Shown here: one piece after another, positions 1-8,518 of the stretch
Layout of the letters: every line of letters starts with the position of its first letter
Numbering within the stretch: position 1 is the first letter of the stretch
Assembly: GCF_039655865.1 (NCBI RefSeq)
Contig: NZ_JBBYXL010000018.1
Span: 1-52,994 of the forward strand
Direction of reading: 5' to 3'
DNA length: 52,994 nt
From: Prosthecobacter sp. SYSU 5D2
GTDB taxonomy: Bacteria > Verrucomicrobiota > Verrucomicrobiia > Verrucomicrobiales > Verrucomicrobiaceae
The notes under the pieces: generated by a model
The model's input: the letters and a program-made list of their open reading frames with translations, nothing else
Told to the model about the DNA's origin: nothing
The model's database searches: none
Translations under genes and position numbers: made by a program

Positions 1-220
1 ATGGAGAGTATTCACGACGCGCACGGTTCACGACGCTCGAAGCCGCATAAAATCAAGGATCCAGCCATTTTCCGCTTGACGCCTTTTTTTCAGAGAAGGC
101 AGCGAATCTTGACCTATTGATCAATCTCCTGCGGTCATCCCTTGTTGCCCCAGCCCCATCAGGGCGTTATATCAAAGCCCCGAGCACAGTCCCTTGGGAG
201 TAGGCAAAACCATCGTCTCC
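1..220. other. Left-edge intergenic sequence
   Basis: No gene is supported here. A 39-codon frame is open from base 1 to the TGA at 118-120, but it has no recognisable domain and could equally be the tail of something outside the window. A 10-bp direct repeat (ttcacgacgc) occurs at 11-20 and 27-36, and a T-run at 84-90 follows a GC-containing stretch. Nothing further can be claimed. Confidence 0.3.
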
Positions 221-1063
221 CTACCCTGCCGCACGTTCCAGGGCTGCGGCGATTTCTTTTTCGATGACGGGCAGGGGATTGAGCAGGGTGAGGGGTTCGG
301 GCACGGGGGTGACTTCATTGGTGCGGGGATCCCAGTTCACGGGGCCGAAGCGGCAGGGGGCGGGATTGCCGGTGAGGAGGTGCATGGCGGCGTCGTCTTT
401 GTCGAAGTGCCAGAACTCGAACGGGAAGGGGATGAATCCATGCTTTTCCAGCATGGCGGCAATGTCCAGCCTGGTGGCCACATGCTCGGGTGCGACAAAA
501 GGTGAGCGCATGGGGGTGTGCTCGCTCATCTCCAGGTAGGAGTGGCCGCGCCAGACCTCGCTGCCATCGTCGCGACGGAACACTGAGATGTCTATGGCCG
601 ATCCCGACATGTGCGCGCCGATCTTGGGCATGTTCGCGGTGAGCACGATGGCGCGGCGGAACATCATCTCGGTGCTGGGGATCTCGCCCCCCAGCTCCCA
701 GATGCACTTCTTTAAGACGGTGTCAAAAACGGAGGGCTTGCGCACCAGCTGCCCCTGCATGTCCAGCGAGCGAAAGCCGTCCTCGATTTTTAGGATCCAT
801 CCGCGCTGGTTCATCTCCCGGCCAATGGTGATGACATCACGCACCAGGCTTTCACGCAGGAAGAAGACACGGTCCAGATCCCCGGCGATCTTGCTGGTGG
901 AAAACAGCATCTCCACGCCCGCTGCGGCGGCGGCATCGGGGATGGAGGCGAAGCGCTCGCCGCATTCATTGACGGGGAAGGAGATGAGCTTCTGCACCAT
1001 CGCATAACCTGCCTCCATTTGATCTGCCCAGTAGGCACGCCGTGCGGCTTCATCGTTACTCAT
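221..1063 (-). CDS. M15-family D-alanyl-D-alanine dipeptidase/carboxypeptidase (VanX-like)
   Basis: A 280-residue zinc peptidase of the M15 family, which cleaves D-Ala-D-Ala or related peptidoglycan peptides. The zinc-site signature H-x3-G-x-A-x-D is visible as HMSGSAID at residues 151-158, and the second signature E-x2-H as EFWH at 216-219. These supply two His and one Asp ligand plus the general-base Glu. The length exceeds VanX (about 200 residues) and there is no obvious signal peptide, so the protein may be cytoplasmic and act in peptidoglycan recycling. It starts with ATG at 1063. It lies 12 bp after the ceramidase-like gene on the same strand, so co-transcription is possible although the functions look unrelated. 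The family is clear; the exact substrate is inferred. Confidence 0.82.
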   Translation of the reverse strand: MSNDEAARRAYWADQMEAGYAMVQKLISFPVNECGERFASIPDAAAAAGVEMLFSTSKIAGDLDRVFFLRESLVRDVITIGREMNQRGWILKIEDGFRSLDMQGQLVRKPSVFDTVLKKCIWELGGEIPSTEMMFRRAIVLTANMPKIGAHMSGSAIDISVFRRDDGSEVWRGHSYLEMSEHTPMRSPFVAPEHVATRLDIAAMLEKHGFIPFPFEFWHFDKDDAAMHLLTGNPAPCRFGPVNWDPRTNEVTPVPEPLTLLNPLPVIEKEIAAALERAAG

Positions 1064-1075
1064 AGAACAGGTGTT

Positions 1076-2455
1076 TCAGTTGGGTTTCGACGCCGGGGTG
1101 GACTGCAGGCGCGCCTTTTCTTCGGCTTCGCGCTTTACCGTGTCTTTGGGATGTTTTGAGAAGCTTTCAAAAACATCTCCGATCACCCGGTCTGCCAGCC
1201 CACCGAGCTTGTGGAGAATGAGGGCCTCGGCCTCGGGCTGGAGCCGGGACCGGTTCGGCTCGTAGCCGCCCACGGCATAGGATTCAGCGGTGGCAATGTA
1301 GCCGATGTTGCCGTTGGCGTAGCCGACGATGATGGGCGTGGCCCGGTCGCCGATCGCCTTTTCCAGTTTGAAACCGTATTCCACCATGGGCTCGCCCGGC
1401 ATGGTGAGGAGAAGAAAGGGGCCGATCTTTAGGGCCATGAGTTCCGCATGCACCGGCTGCTCTTTGCCAGGAAGCTCCACCACCTCGCTGGCGATGCGGA
1501 TGGGGTAAAAGGTCTCGCGTTGCTGCAATTGCTCGCGAGTCACGCTATAGGATGCAGCACGCGCGACGGCACCACCCAGGTCCCGCCCCGCCCACTGGAT
1601 GTCCGCTTCGTCAGCGCAGCGATAGGGATACCCTGGCAGATTCGGCCGGATGTCTCCGGCACAGCCTTGCATAAACAGGGCGCGGGTCTTTTGCGCATAG
1701 GCCATCTCGACAAAGGTCTGTGCCTCCCCCGGGTAGTCGGCGCTGATCTTGGGATAGCCTTTTGGATACGGCTGTGAACCCTTGTCCCCCCAGGTGAAGA
1801 AACAGGGATGGCAGACCGCGTGCATGATGACCGCCAGCGGGGTCAGCGTGCGGCCATCGTCAAAGCGCAGCATCTTCACGCGCGGGTCGTTGGGCCCGTC
1901 GGGGTTCAGGCTCACCACCGTGCGGCCGTCATAGGTCTTGCGGCGGTTGATGCCAAAGCTGATGCGGTCTTCGCCATAGCCGATGCTCGTGGTTTTCATG
2001 CTGGCGGACGCTTCCCTGGCCGCTGAACCGAGCTGGTTGATCAGACTGGCCGCCCAACGCATGTTTTCAATGTAGCCTGGGCCGGAGTGATTATGGGAGG
2101 CGGCGATGAGGATGTTTGCGGACGGGACGCCGGTTTCCTTCTCGATCCGTGCACGCGCATCCTTGACCATGTCATCCCAGGCGCCAATGGTATCCAGGGT
2201 GACAATTGCGGCCTTCGTTTCGCCATCATCCAGGATCAAAACCCCGGCACGCAGCGGATCCCGCACACCGGTGACCTCACGCACATGCCCGACGATTTTC
2301 GTTGCCGCCGCATCCGGAGGTGTGATGTCCACTTTGGCGACTCCCGCCTTGAGATTGGAGATGACGGCAAACTGTGCATCCATGACCTCCTGCGCATGGG
2401 CGCTGAAGAGCAGGAGGCAAAGCCCTGAAACCAAAAGAGCAGGATAGAAAGGCAT
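1076..2455 (-). CDS. Secreted neutral/alkaline non-lysosomal ceramidase-like protein
   Basis: A 459-residue protein with a signal peptide (about residues 1-21, ending near AHA) followed by the N-terminal catalytic domain of the neutral ceramidase family. Visible family motifs are VAKVDITPP near residue 40, the zinc-binding ASHNHSGPGY segment, HAVCHP, and GCAGDIRPN. Canonical ceramidases are about 650-750 residues with an extra C-terminal beta domain. That domain is missing here, as in many short Planctomycetes-Verrucomicrobia relatives, and their true substrate is usually unknown. The gene starts at ATG 2455 and diverges from a DUF1080 gene across a 221-bp gap. Periplasmic or extracellular hydrolysis of an amide or ester in a complex lipid or glycan fits the neighbourhood. 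The family is well supported; ceramide as substrate is not. Confidence 0.75.
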   Translation of the reverse strand: MPFYPALLVSGLCLLLFSAHAQEVMDAQFAVISNLKAGVAKVDITPPDAAATKIVGHVREVTGVRDPLRAGVLILDDGETKAAIVTLDTIGAWDDMVKDARARIEKETGVPSANILIAASHNHSGPGYIENMRWAASLINQLGSAAREASASMKTTSIGYGEDRISFGINRRKTYDGRTVVSLNPDGPNDPRVKMLRFDDGRTLTPLAVIMHAVCHPCFFTWGDKGSQPYPKGYPKISADYPGEAQTFVEMAYAQKTRALFMQGCAGDIRPNLPGYPYRCADEADIQWAGRDLGGAVARAASYSVTREQLQQRETFYPIRIASEVVELPGKEQPVHAELMALKIGPFLLLTMPGEPMVEYGFKLEKAIGDRATPIIVGYANGNIGYIATAESYAVGGYEPNRSRLQPEAEALILHKLGGLADRVIGDVFESFSKHPKDTVKREAEEKARLQSTPASKPN

Positions 2456-2676
2456 GTCTCTTTTCTACGCACTCCAATGCCGGGAACCATCAGGCATTTA
2501 TTCCATAAACCGGCCTGCCATTGCATCCTCTGCGTCTCTGCCTCCACCCCGATGCAAACAGTTGCCATAAACCGGGCCGGGTCATCGTTATGGGAGTGAC
2601 AAAAGGGGAGGATTGAAAGAGCGTCCTGTGATTGATCCACCCCTGGAGTCTGAGCCTTTTTACCCTGATCTCTTGC
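2456..2676. promoter_or_regulatory. Divergent promoter region with short repeats
   Basis: This gap separates the divergent ceramidase-like and DUF1080 genes and must hold promoters for both. An 11-bp direct repeat, ccataaaccgg, occurs at 2503-2513 and 2565-2575. A 7-bp inverted pair, ttgcatc/gatgcaa, lies at 2521-2527 and 2551-2557. These could be operator half-sites, but no regulator is known and no strong -35/-10 pair stands out. The regulatory role is an inference. Confidence 0.25.
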
Positions 2677-3465
2677 ATGAAAAAAATCCTCGCCTGTCTT
2701 TCTGTCTTCACCTTTGCCACCGCCGCCCTGGCTCAGGACGGGTTCACTCCGCTGTTTAATGGCAAGGACCTCACAGGCTGGGAGGGGGATCCGAAGCTGT
2801 GGAAGGTGGAGGACGGACTGGTCACGGGTGTCTGCAGCGGGCCGGACAGCCCGGAGCACAATACTTTTCTCATCTGGCGCGGCGGGGTGGTGAAGGACTT
2901 CGAGCTGAAGGCGACCCTGCGGGTGATCGGCGACAACAACTCCGGCATCCAGTATCGCAGCCGGCCGCTGCCGGAGGCGGGACCCTGGGCCATCACGGGT
3001 TATCAGTGCGACATCCACCCGGCCATTGAGCACACGGGCATGACCTATGAGGAAAAAGGGCGCGGCATCTTTGGCCTCAACGGCAAGGATGTCGTCATCG
3101 CCCCGGATGGTGCGCGCTGGCAGGTGGCGGAGCGTGAGCCGGTGAAGGCGGATGTTTCCCAATGGAATGAATATACTGTCATCGCCCGCGGCAACCGGCT
3201 GACCCACAAGATCAACGGCCAGGTGACGTCCGAGCTGGTGGATCACGATGAAAAGGGCCGCGCGCTGGAGGGCCTGCTGGCCATCCAGCTTCATCGCGGC
3301 AATGCCAATACGGTGCAGATCAAGGACCTGCAGCTCAAGGTGCTGGAGCAAACGCCGGTGACGAGGTTTGACCCCGCCAGCCTGCCGGAGGGCGCGAAGA
3401 AAATCGAGCGACCCGGAACACGCAATCCGCAGGGGACGGGTCCGGCGGCACCAGTGAAGAAGTAA
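2677..3465 (+). CDS. Secreted DUF1080 (3-keto-disaccharide hydrolase-like) protein
   Basis: A 262-residue secreted protein. The start at 2677 is chosen because it gives a clean signal peptide (MKKILACLSV..., cleavage near ALAQ, residue 20); upstream in-frame starts only add unlike sequence. The mature protein opens with the DUF1080 hallmark GFTPLFNGKDLTGWEG (residues 22-37), then W-x-V-x-DG and the N-N-S-G-I-Q-Y-R-S-R strand typical of this concanavalin-like beta-sandwich family. Some DUF1080 proteins hydrolyse 3-keto-disaccharides; others are of unknown function. The C-terminus is Pro/Lys-rich and ends PVKK. It is the first plus-strand gene of the carbohydrate-active block and is transcribed away from the ceramidase-like gene. 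The family call is firm; the reaction is inferred. Confidence 0.85.
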   Translation: MKKILACLSVFTFATAALAQDGFTPLFNGKDLTGWEGDPKLWKVEDGLVTGVCSGPDSPEHNTFLIWRGGVVKDFELKATLRVIGDNNSGIQYRSRPLPEAGPWAITGYQCDIHPAIEHTGMTYEEKGRGIFGLNGKDVVIAPDGARWQVAEREPVKADVSQWNEYTVIARGNRLTHKINGQVTSELVDHDEKGRALEGLLAIQLHRGNANTVQIKDLQLKVLEQTPVTRFDPASLPEGAKKIERPGTRNPQGTGPAAPVKK

Positions 3466-3925
3466 GAGCCACCCACTGTTTCAGGGATGGGCCAAATGGT
3501 CTCAGGGCTTGTTCGGGAACCCAGTAAACCGGGGAGCGCATGAGCCCTCGCATGCTATGGAGGTGCCTCGCCTTTCGTTGAAGGCCCATGAGGGTTCAGA
3601 CCATCGGTGATACTGACTTCTGGGCGCAGTAAGACCGTGCCGCGACCTGTTCCGAAGGAGTAGCCCTATCAGCCACGCCACGCTCATCTAGGCCACGACA
3701 TGATGGGGCAACCCTGACGGGTTGATCTTCACCAGGGATTCTTTTGATCACTACCGGAGGTCTGGCTCGTCCAGATTCGCCTGACTCTCCGGCTACTCAT
3801 GGGGCAGCCCTGCGGGCTCACGGAGCTAAAACTCTGTTCCAGGGTCACTGGGACATCGCCAAAAGTCTCCAGTTTCAGACAACCTTTTTGGAGCTCGGTA
3901 TCAACGAATTTAATGTGCGTAAAGC
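3466..3925. other. 460-bp non-coding stretch with two small hairpins
   Basis: No convincing gene is present; the short open frames here lack family resemblance. Two compact palindromes stand out: caaccc-TGAC-gggttg at 3709-3724 and agccc-TGC-gggct at 3806-3818. The spacing and the CCCTG(A)CGGG core look like members of a dispersed intergenic repeat or the remains of a mobile element. The gap lies between a plus-strand and a minus-strand gene, so terminator activity is possible, but no T-run follows either stem. Confidence 0.4.
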
Positions 3926-5350
3926 CTACTTCCTGACCGGCCCCGGATGATTGATGGAGGCGGCGTTCATCGACTGCCCGGGAAGTTCGCCACGGGGCTG
4001 CGGGCCGCGTTTGACGGTGCGGTCCGGGGTGGGCTTTTCGGGATTGGTATCACCGGTTTCTTTTGTCCATTGACCGAGCACCTGGCGCAGTTCCAGCAGG
4101 GTTTCCTGATAGGTGGTGTCGGTGGCCAGGTTGTAAAGCTGGTGGGCGTCCTTGCCCACATGGAAGAGCTCCTCGGCGGGGCGTGGATTGAGGAAGATAT
4201 CCTGCTGTGCGTGGCTGGTCTTTTTCTCTGCGTGGGCGGCCCAGAGCTCGGCCCCGGCGGGGAAAGAATCATCGCTCTCCGTGCACATGTTTTGTTGGTT
4301 AGGCCGGTTGTTGCGGATGTAGAGCCAATCGCCATGACGGACCAAGCGTTCGTGGGCGTTGAAGACGTGCCAGTTGTGCTCGGCGAAGACGTAGTCACGC
4401 ACGCTGGTTTTGGGATCGCTCAGGATTTTGGCAAAGCTGACCCCCTGGATGCTGGGGGCTGCGGGGAGGCCTGCCAGGTCCAGAAACGTGGCGGAAAGAT
4501 CTATGGAACTGACCAGGGAGGCCGTGCGGGCGGGCTGGATGGTGCCGGGCCGCCAGAACAGCAGGGGCGTTTTGATGCCGCTGTCATAGAGGCGTGTTTT
4601 GCAGCGGGGGAAGGGGCGGCCATTGTCGGCGCAATAGACCACATAGGTGTCCTGGGCGATGCCCTGGCGCTCCAGCTCCTTGAAAAGCTGCCCCAGATAG
4701 AAATCGGACCGGCTCACCTCATGGTAGTAGTCGGCCAGGTCCTGGCGTGTCTGCGGTCCGTCAAAAAGGAAGGGCGGCACCACCACGTCAGCTGGATCAT
4801 ACTTCGGCGCCTCGTCATTGATCTGCCAGTCGCGGTGTGCATCGAAGGAGCCGAACCAGGCGAAGAAGGGCTTGTCCTTCGGGCGCTCCTTTAGCAGCGT
4901 CACCCAGTCTTCGCTGCCGGAGGGTTTTCCGCCTTTGCCTTCGACGTCAAAACCGATGTCCTCAGGCTTGCCGATGTGATTTTTGCCGGAGATGACGGTG
5001 TGATAGCCGGCGCTGCGGAGGTCCTGCACAAAGGTGTGCTGGTCCTTCGGCAGGGGCAGATGCAGCTCCGGTGCGCCGGTATTGTGCGGATAACGGCCGG
5101 TGATGATGCTGCAGCGTGAGGGGCTGCAGCTGCTGGCCGTCAGATACGCATTGTCAAAGACCAGACCCTCCGCCGCCATGCGGTCCAGATGGGGCGTTTT
5201 CACCACCTTGCTGCCATACGGGCCTGTATCCTCCGGGGAGATGTCATCGGTGATGAAGAAGATGAAGTTAGGCTGGGCAGACAAGGCCGTCTGCGGGAGG
5301 GCAGACGCGGCCAGCAGGAGAAAGATGAGGAGGAAACGCGGCGTGGTCAT
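3926..5350 (-). CDS. Secreted sulfatase, heparan N-sulfatase-like (S1_8-type)
   Basis: A 474-residue type I sulfatase with a signal peptide (about residues 1-25). Calcium ligands appear as TDD at 34-36, and the formylglycine precursor is Cys75 in CSPSR, followed by the conserved TGRYP segment. A second metal motif, ADNG, lies in the context VVYCADNGRPFPR. The combination DDISPEDTGPYG plus DNGRPF resembles the heparan N-sulfatase-like branch, so the substrate may be an N- or O-sulfated sugar in a complex polysaccharide. Activity requires conversion of Cys75 to formylglycine by a maturase not encoded in this window. It diverges from the next sulfatase across 141 bp. Family very sure, subfamily moderately so. 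Confidence 0.9.
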   Translation of the reverse strand: MTTPRFLLIFLLLAASALPQTALSAQPNFIFFITDDISPEDTGPYGSKVVKTPHLDRMAAEGLVFDNAYLTASSCSPSRCSIITGRYPHNTGAPELHLPLPKDQHTFVQDLRSAGYHTVISGKNHIGKPEDIGFDVEGKGGKPSGSEDWVTLLKERPKDKPFFAWFGSFDAHRDWQINDEAPKYDPADVVVPPFLFDGPQTRQDLADYYHEVSRSDFYLGQLFKELERQGIAQDTYVVYCADNGRPFPRCKTRLYDSGIKTPLLFWRPGTIQPARTASLVSSIDLSATFLDLAGLPAAPSIQGVSFAKILSDPKTSVRDYVFAEHNWHVFNAHERLVRHGDWLYIRNNRPNQQNMCTESDDSFPAGAELWAAHAEKKTSHAQQDIFLNPRPAEELFHVGKDAHQLYNLATDTTYQETLLELRQVLGQWTKETGDTNPEKPTPDRTVKRGPQPRGELPGQSMNAASINHPGPVRK

Positions 5351-5491
5351 GGTGATGAAGGCGGGTGCTGGCGGAGACCGGGTGGATGACAGTTTTGCAT
5401 CAACGGCAGCGCCAGGGCAAAGCTTGCTTCATTCGTTGGACGGATTTGCCGGAAAGGGAGTGCGTGGCGTGGCGTTTCAATGCCTTCACTC

Positions 5492-6991
5492 ATGAAACCT
5501 TTTCTGACACTTCTTCTTTCCCTGGTCGGCCTGTGCCAGGCGGCCATGGCGGCATCGCCAAACATCATCCTGATGATGGGGGATGACCATGGCTGGGAGG
5601 AGACCGGTTATAACGGCCATCCGCATGTGAAAACGCCGGTGCTGGATGAAATGGCGGCCACCGGGTTGCGCATGGACCGCTTTTATGCTGCTCATCCGAG
5701 CTGCTCGCCCACACGAGCCAGCTTCCTCACCGGACGCCACCCCAACCGCATGGGCACTTTTGCCCCTGGGTGGTCGTTCAGGCCGGAGGAGATCACGCTG
5801 GCGCATGTGATGAGCCAGGCTGGCTACCACTGCGGCCACTTTGGCAAATGGCATGTGGGGGCGGTTAAGGCGGAGTCGCCCACCAGTCCGGGTGCGATGG
5901 GCTTTCATGAGTGGGTGTCGCATGACAACTTTTTCGAACTGAACCCGTCGCTCTCCCGCAACGGTGCGCCGCCGGAGGTCATCCAGGGGGAAAGCTCGGA
6001 GGTGATCATCCAGGAGACGCTGCGTTTCATTGACCGCGCCCGGGAGAAGGAGAAGCCCTTCTTCACTGTCGTCTGGTTTGGCTCTCCGCACGAGCCCTAC
6101 AGCGGGCTGCCTGCAGACCTGGCGCTGTATGATGATCTGCCGGCCAAATATCAGAAAAAGGTGAAGCTGACCTCCAATGAAACAGGTGGCCCGGTGCAGC
6201 GTCCGCAGGGCGAGGTGCTCCGCGAGCGATACGCGGAGATCACCGCGATGGACCGCTCCATTGGCATGCTGCGCAAACACCTCGCGGACAAGGGCCTGCG
6301 CGAGAACACGCTGGTGTTTTATTGCGGCGACAATGGCACCTCCGCTGATGGTGCGCTGGGCCTGCCTCATCGCGGTGTGAAGGGGCAGGTTTATGAAGGC
6401 GGAGTCCTTGTCCCAGGTCTTATTGAATGGCCTGCGCGCATCCCCCAGCCGCGTAGCACGGGCGTCCGTGCCAGCACGAGTGACCTTCTGCCCACGCTCT
6501 GCGCCCTCGTCGGCCAGCCTTTGCCAAAGCGGCCCCTGGACGGCATGGACATCAGCGGATTGATGGATGGCCAAATGAGTGCGCGGAGCAACCCGCTCTA
6601 CTTCTGGGAATACAATGCCGGGAACCTCAAAAAGGCGGGTGATCTGGAGCCGTATATAAACCCTCAACTGCAAGAAGGCACCACGCCGCTGGTGAAGAAA
6701 TCTGGCGGCAAAGCCACGCGGGATTTCACCAACTTCCGCCATCCCGAAATTACAGAGGAAGATTACCTCGGTCCTCGTGCGATCATTGACGGTAACAACA
6801 AGCTCGTCATCCACGAGCCCAAAAAGGGCGGTAAGGCCACCCTGGAGCTCTTCGACCTGCAAGCAGATCCTGCGGAGAAAACCAACCTCCTTGACCAGCA
6901 GCCCGACATTGCCAAGAAGCTGCAAACGCAGCTCCGCCAATGGCAGGAGGGTGTGCTGAAGAGCCTCACTGGCGCGGATTACCAAAAGTGA
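5492..6991 (+). CDS. Secreted type I sulfatase (CSPTR)
   Basis: A 499-residue sulfatase counted from ATG 5492. An ATG four codons upstream (5480) is an alternative, but MKPFLTLLLSLVG is the better signal-peptide start. The Ca-binding GDDHG begins at residue 30, Cys71 in CSPTR is the formylglycine precursor, then TGRHP, FGKWH and CGDNG follow in the normal order. It hydrolyses sulfate esters, probably on an extracellular polysaccharide. This is the only plus-strand sulfatase in the window. It is followed 23 bp later by an EF-hand protein and then an overlapping esterase, so the three probably form one transcript. No unusual residue is seen at the active site. Confidence 0.9.
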   Translation: MKPFLTLLLSLVGLCQAAMAASPNIILMMGDDHGWEETGYNGHPHVKTPVLDEMAATGLRMDRFYAAHPSCSPTRASFLTGRHPNRMGTFAPGWSFRPEEITLAHVMSQAGYHCGHFGKWHVGAVKAESPTSPGAMGFHEWVSHDNFFELNPSLSRNGAPPEVIQGESSEVIIQETLRFIDRAREKEKPFFTVVWFGSPHEPYSGLPADLALYDDLPAKYQKKVKLTSNETGGPVQRPQGEVLRERYAEITAMDRSIGMLRKHLADKGLRENTLVFYCGDNGTSADGALGLPHRGVKGQVYEGGVLVPGLIEWPARIPQPRSTGVRASTSDLLPTLCALVGQPLPKRPLDGMDISGLMDGQMSARSNPLYFWEYNAGNLKKAGDLEPYINPQLQEGTTPLVKKSGGKATRDFTNFRHPEITEEDYLGPRAIIDGNNKLVIHEPKKGGKATLELFDLQADPAEKTNLLDQQPDIAKKLQTQLRQWQEGVLKSLTGADYQK

Positions 6992-7014
6992 ATCCACCTT
7001 GGCCTTCCACTCCG

Positions 7015-7539
7015 ATGAGCTCCATCCGGCATCCCAGGGTCCGCTTATTCTGCTTTCTGCTGGGATGTGCCTGGCTCATCTCAATGGCGGCACTGCAAGC
7101 CGCCGAAGATTTCTCCATTGCCACCGTGATCACAGCGGCGGACAAGAATCAGGATGGCAGGCTGAGCCTGGAAGAATACCTGCCGCTGGACGTGCAGGCC
7201 CGGCATCACGGCGCTGATCATTTTCATGCAGGGGATGCGGATAAAAATGGTCTGCTGGACGCTACCGAGCTGGCTGCTGTCCTGCAAAAGCAAACCTGGT
7301 TTGCCATCCTTTCAGAAGGCATCGGGAAATGTTTCTCCCGCCTGGATGCGGACCATGACGGCAGGCTCAATGCGGGCGAATACCGCCAGGTTTCCCGCAT
7401 GGGCGGTCATGCTGCACAGCATTTTAAATGTGCCGACAAGGACCAGGACGGCTTTTTGAGCCTGGCAGAATTTACCGCCCATGCAGAACAACGGTTGAAG
7501 ACCGTAGTAACCAAGGCACCCAGAAAAAAGAAATCATGA
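7015..7539 (+). CDS. Secreted EF-hand calcium-binding protein
   Basis: A 174-residue protein with an N-terminal hydrophobic segment (about residues 9-30), probably a signal peptide or anchor. Four EF-hand loops are visible, each starting with Asp and ending with Glu: residues 43-54 (DKNQDGRLSLEE), 74-85, 111-122 and 141-152. This makes it a calmodulin-like periplasmic or surface protein. The C-terminus is basic (PRKKKS). The start at 7015 is preferred because the upstream extension overlaps the sulfatase and has no signal-like character. Its stop codon overlaps the start of the next esterase gene (ATGA), indicating translational coupling. Because sulfatases need calcium, a role in local calcium buffering or protein docking is conceivable but only inferred. 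Confidence 0.8.
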   Translation: MSSIRHPRVRLFCFLLGCAWLISMAALQAAEDFSIATVITAADKNQDGRLSLEEYLPLDVQARHHGADHFHAGDADKNGLLDATELAAVLQKQTWFAILSEGIGKCFSRLDADHDGRLNAGEYRQVSRMGGHAAQHFKCADKDQDGFLSLAEFTAHAEQRLKTVVTKAPRKKKS

Positions 7540-8489
7540 AACATTATCCAGCCCTTTTGCTCCTGCTCGTCACGGCCGTGGCTGCATCCGCCGCAGAAAC
7601 CCCGGCCAAAAAGGAAACCAAGCCCAAGAAAGTGGCCTTCAAGAAAGAGAAGACGGAGCAGCCCGGTGCCAAAGACACGCCCGGAAAGCCTTACGTTTAC
7701 AAGACATCCGCCGGCCAGCCGCGGACGATGGAGATCTACTTCCCGCCCAATCATGATCCGGCCACGGCCAAGGTACCCGGTTTGATTCTTTTCCACGGCG
7801 GCGGTTGGGGCGGGGGATCGCTGGCCCAGTTTCGCCGGGCCTGCGAATACTTCGCCAGTCGCGGCCTGGTCTGTGCGACCTCGGAATACCAGCTCTCCAG
7901 CAGGGCAGGGGCCACCGGACTTCCTGCCAATGAAAGCCGCAAGCGTGTCTGTGTGACCGATGCTAAAAGCGCCATCCGCTGGTTCAAGCAAAAGGCCCCG
8001 GAGCTGGGCATCGATCCCCAGCGCATCATCACCGGCGGCGGTTCTGCTGGCGGACATGTCTCCGCCCTGGCCACGGTGAATCCCGGACTGAACGATCCTG
8101 CGGATTCAAAAGAGGTGGATACCAGCGTCGTCGCCTACCTCTGGTTCAATCCCGCCTTCACGGCGGATGACAGTGCGGATCCTGAGATTGATTTTCTGCA
8201 ACACCTGAAGCCAGATCTGGCTCCGGCAATTGTCTTTTTTGGAACGGAAGATTCCTGGAAAAAAGGCTGGGATGCGGCGCATCAAAAGCTCAAGTCACTT
8301 GGCAACACCACCACGGAATTGTGGATTGCCGAGGGGGAAAAGCACAGTTTCTTCAACTCCGGTCCCTGGCAGCGCGTCACCCTCATTGCTGCAGACCGCT
8401 TCCTCGTCCGTCAAGGCCTCCTCACCGGCGAGCCCACTCTTCCCCCGCCACCCACTGGAGAGAAACTGGTGCCTGCATCGAACCCTTGA
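7536..8489 (+). CDS. Secreted alpha/beta hydrolase (BD-FAE/lipase-like esterase)
   Basis: A 317-residue secreted esterase. It begins at ATG 7536 inside the stop region of the EF-hand gene (4-bp overlap). After the signal peptide (about 1-20) comes a lysine-rich low-complexity stretch (residues 22-40). The catalytic domain shows the oxyanion motif HGGGW at 87-91, the nucleophile elbow GGSAGG with Ser170, and a C-terminal EGEKHSF segment supplying the His. The closest family resemblance is to acetyl- or feruloyl-esterases that deacylate polysaccharides. Together with the upstream sulfatase it could strip sulfate and acyl decorations from the same polymer. Family firm; substrate inferred. Confidence 0.85.
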   Translation: MKHYPALLLLLVTAVAASAAETPAKKETKPKKVAFKKEKTEQPGAKDTPGKPYVYKTSAGQPRTMEIYFPPNHDPATAKVPGLILFHGGGWGGGSLAQFRRACEYFASRGLVCATSEYQLSSRAGATGLPANESRKRVCVTDAKSAIRWFKQKAPELGIDPQRIITGGGSAGGHVSALATVNPGLNDPADSKEVDTSVVAYLWFNPAFTADDSADPEIDFLQHLKPDLAPAIVFFGTEDSWKKGWDAAHQKLKSLGNTTTELWIAEGEKHSFFNSGPWQRVTLIAADRFLVRQGLLTGEPTLPPPPTGEKLVPASNP

Positions 8490-8518
8490 CGTAATCACCG
8501 TAAGGCTAACCATCAATC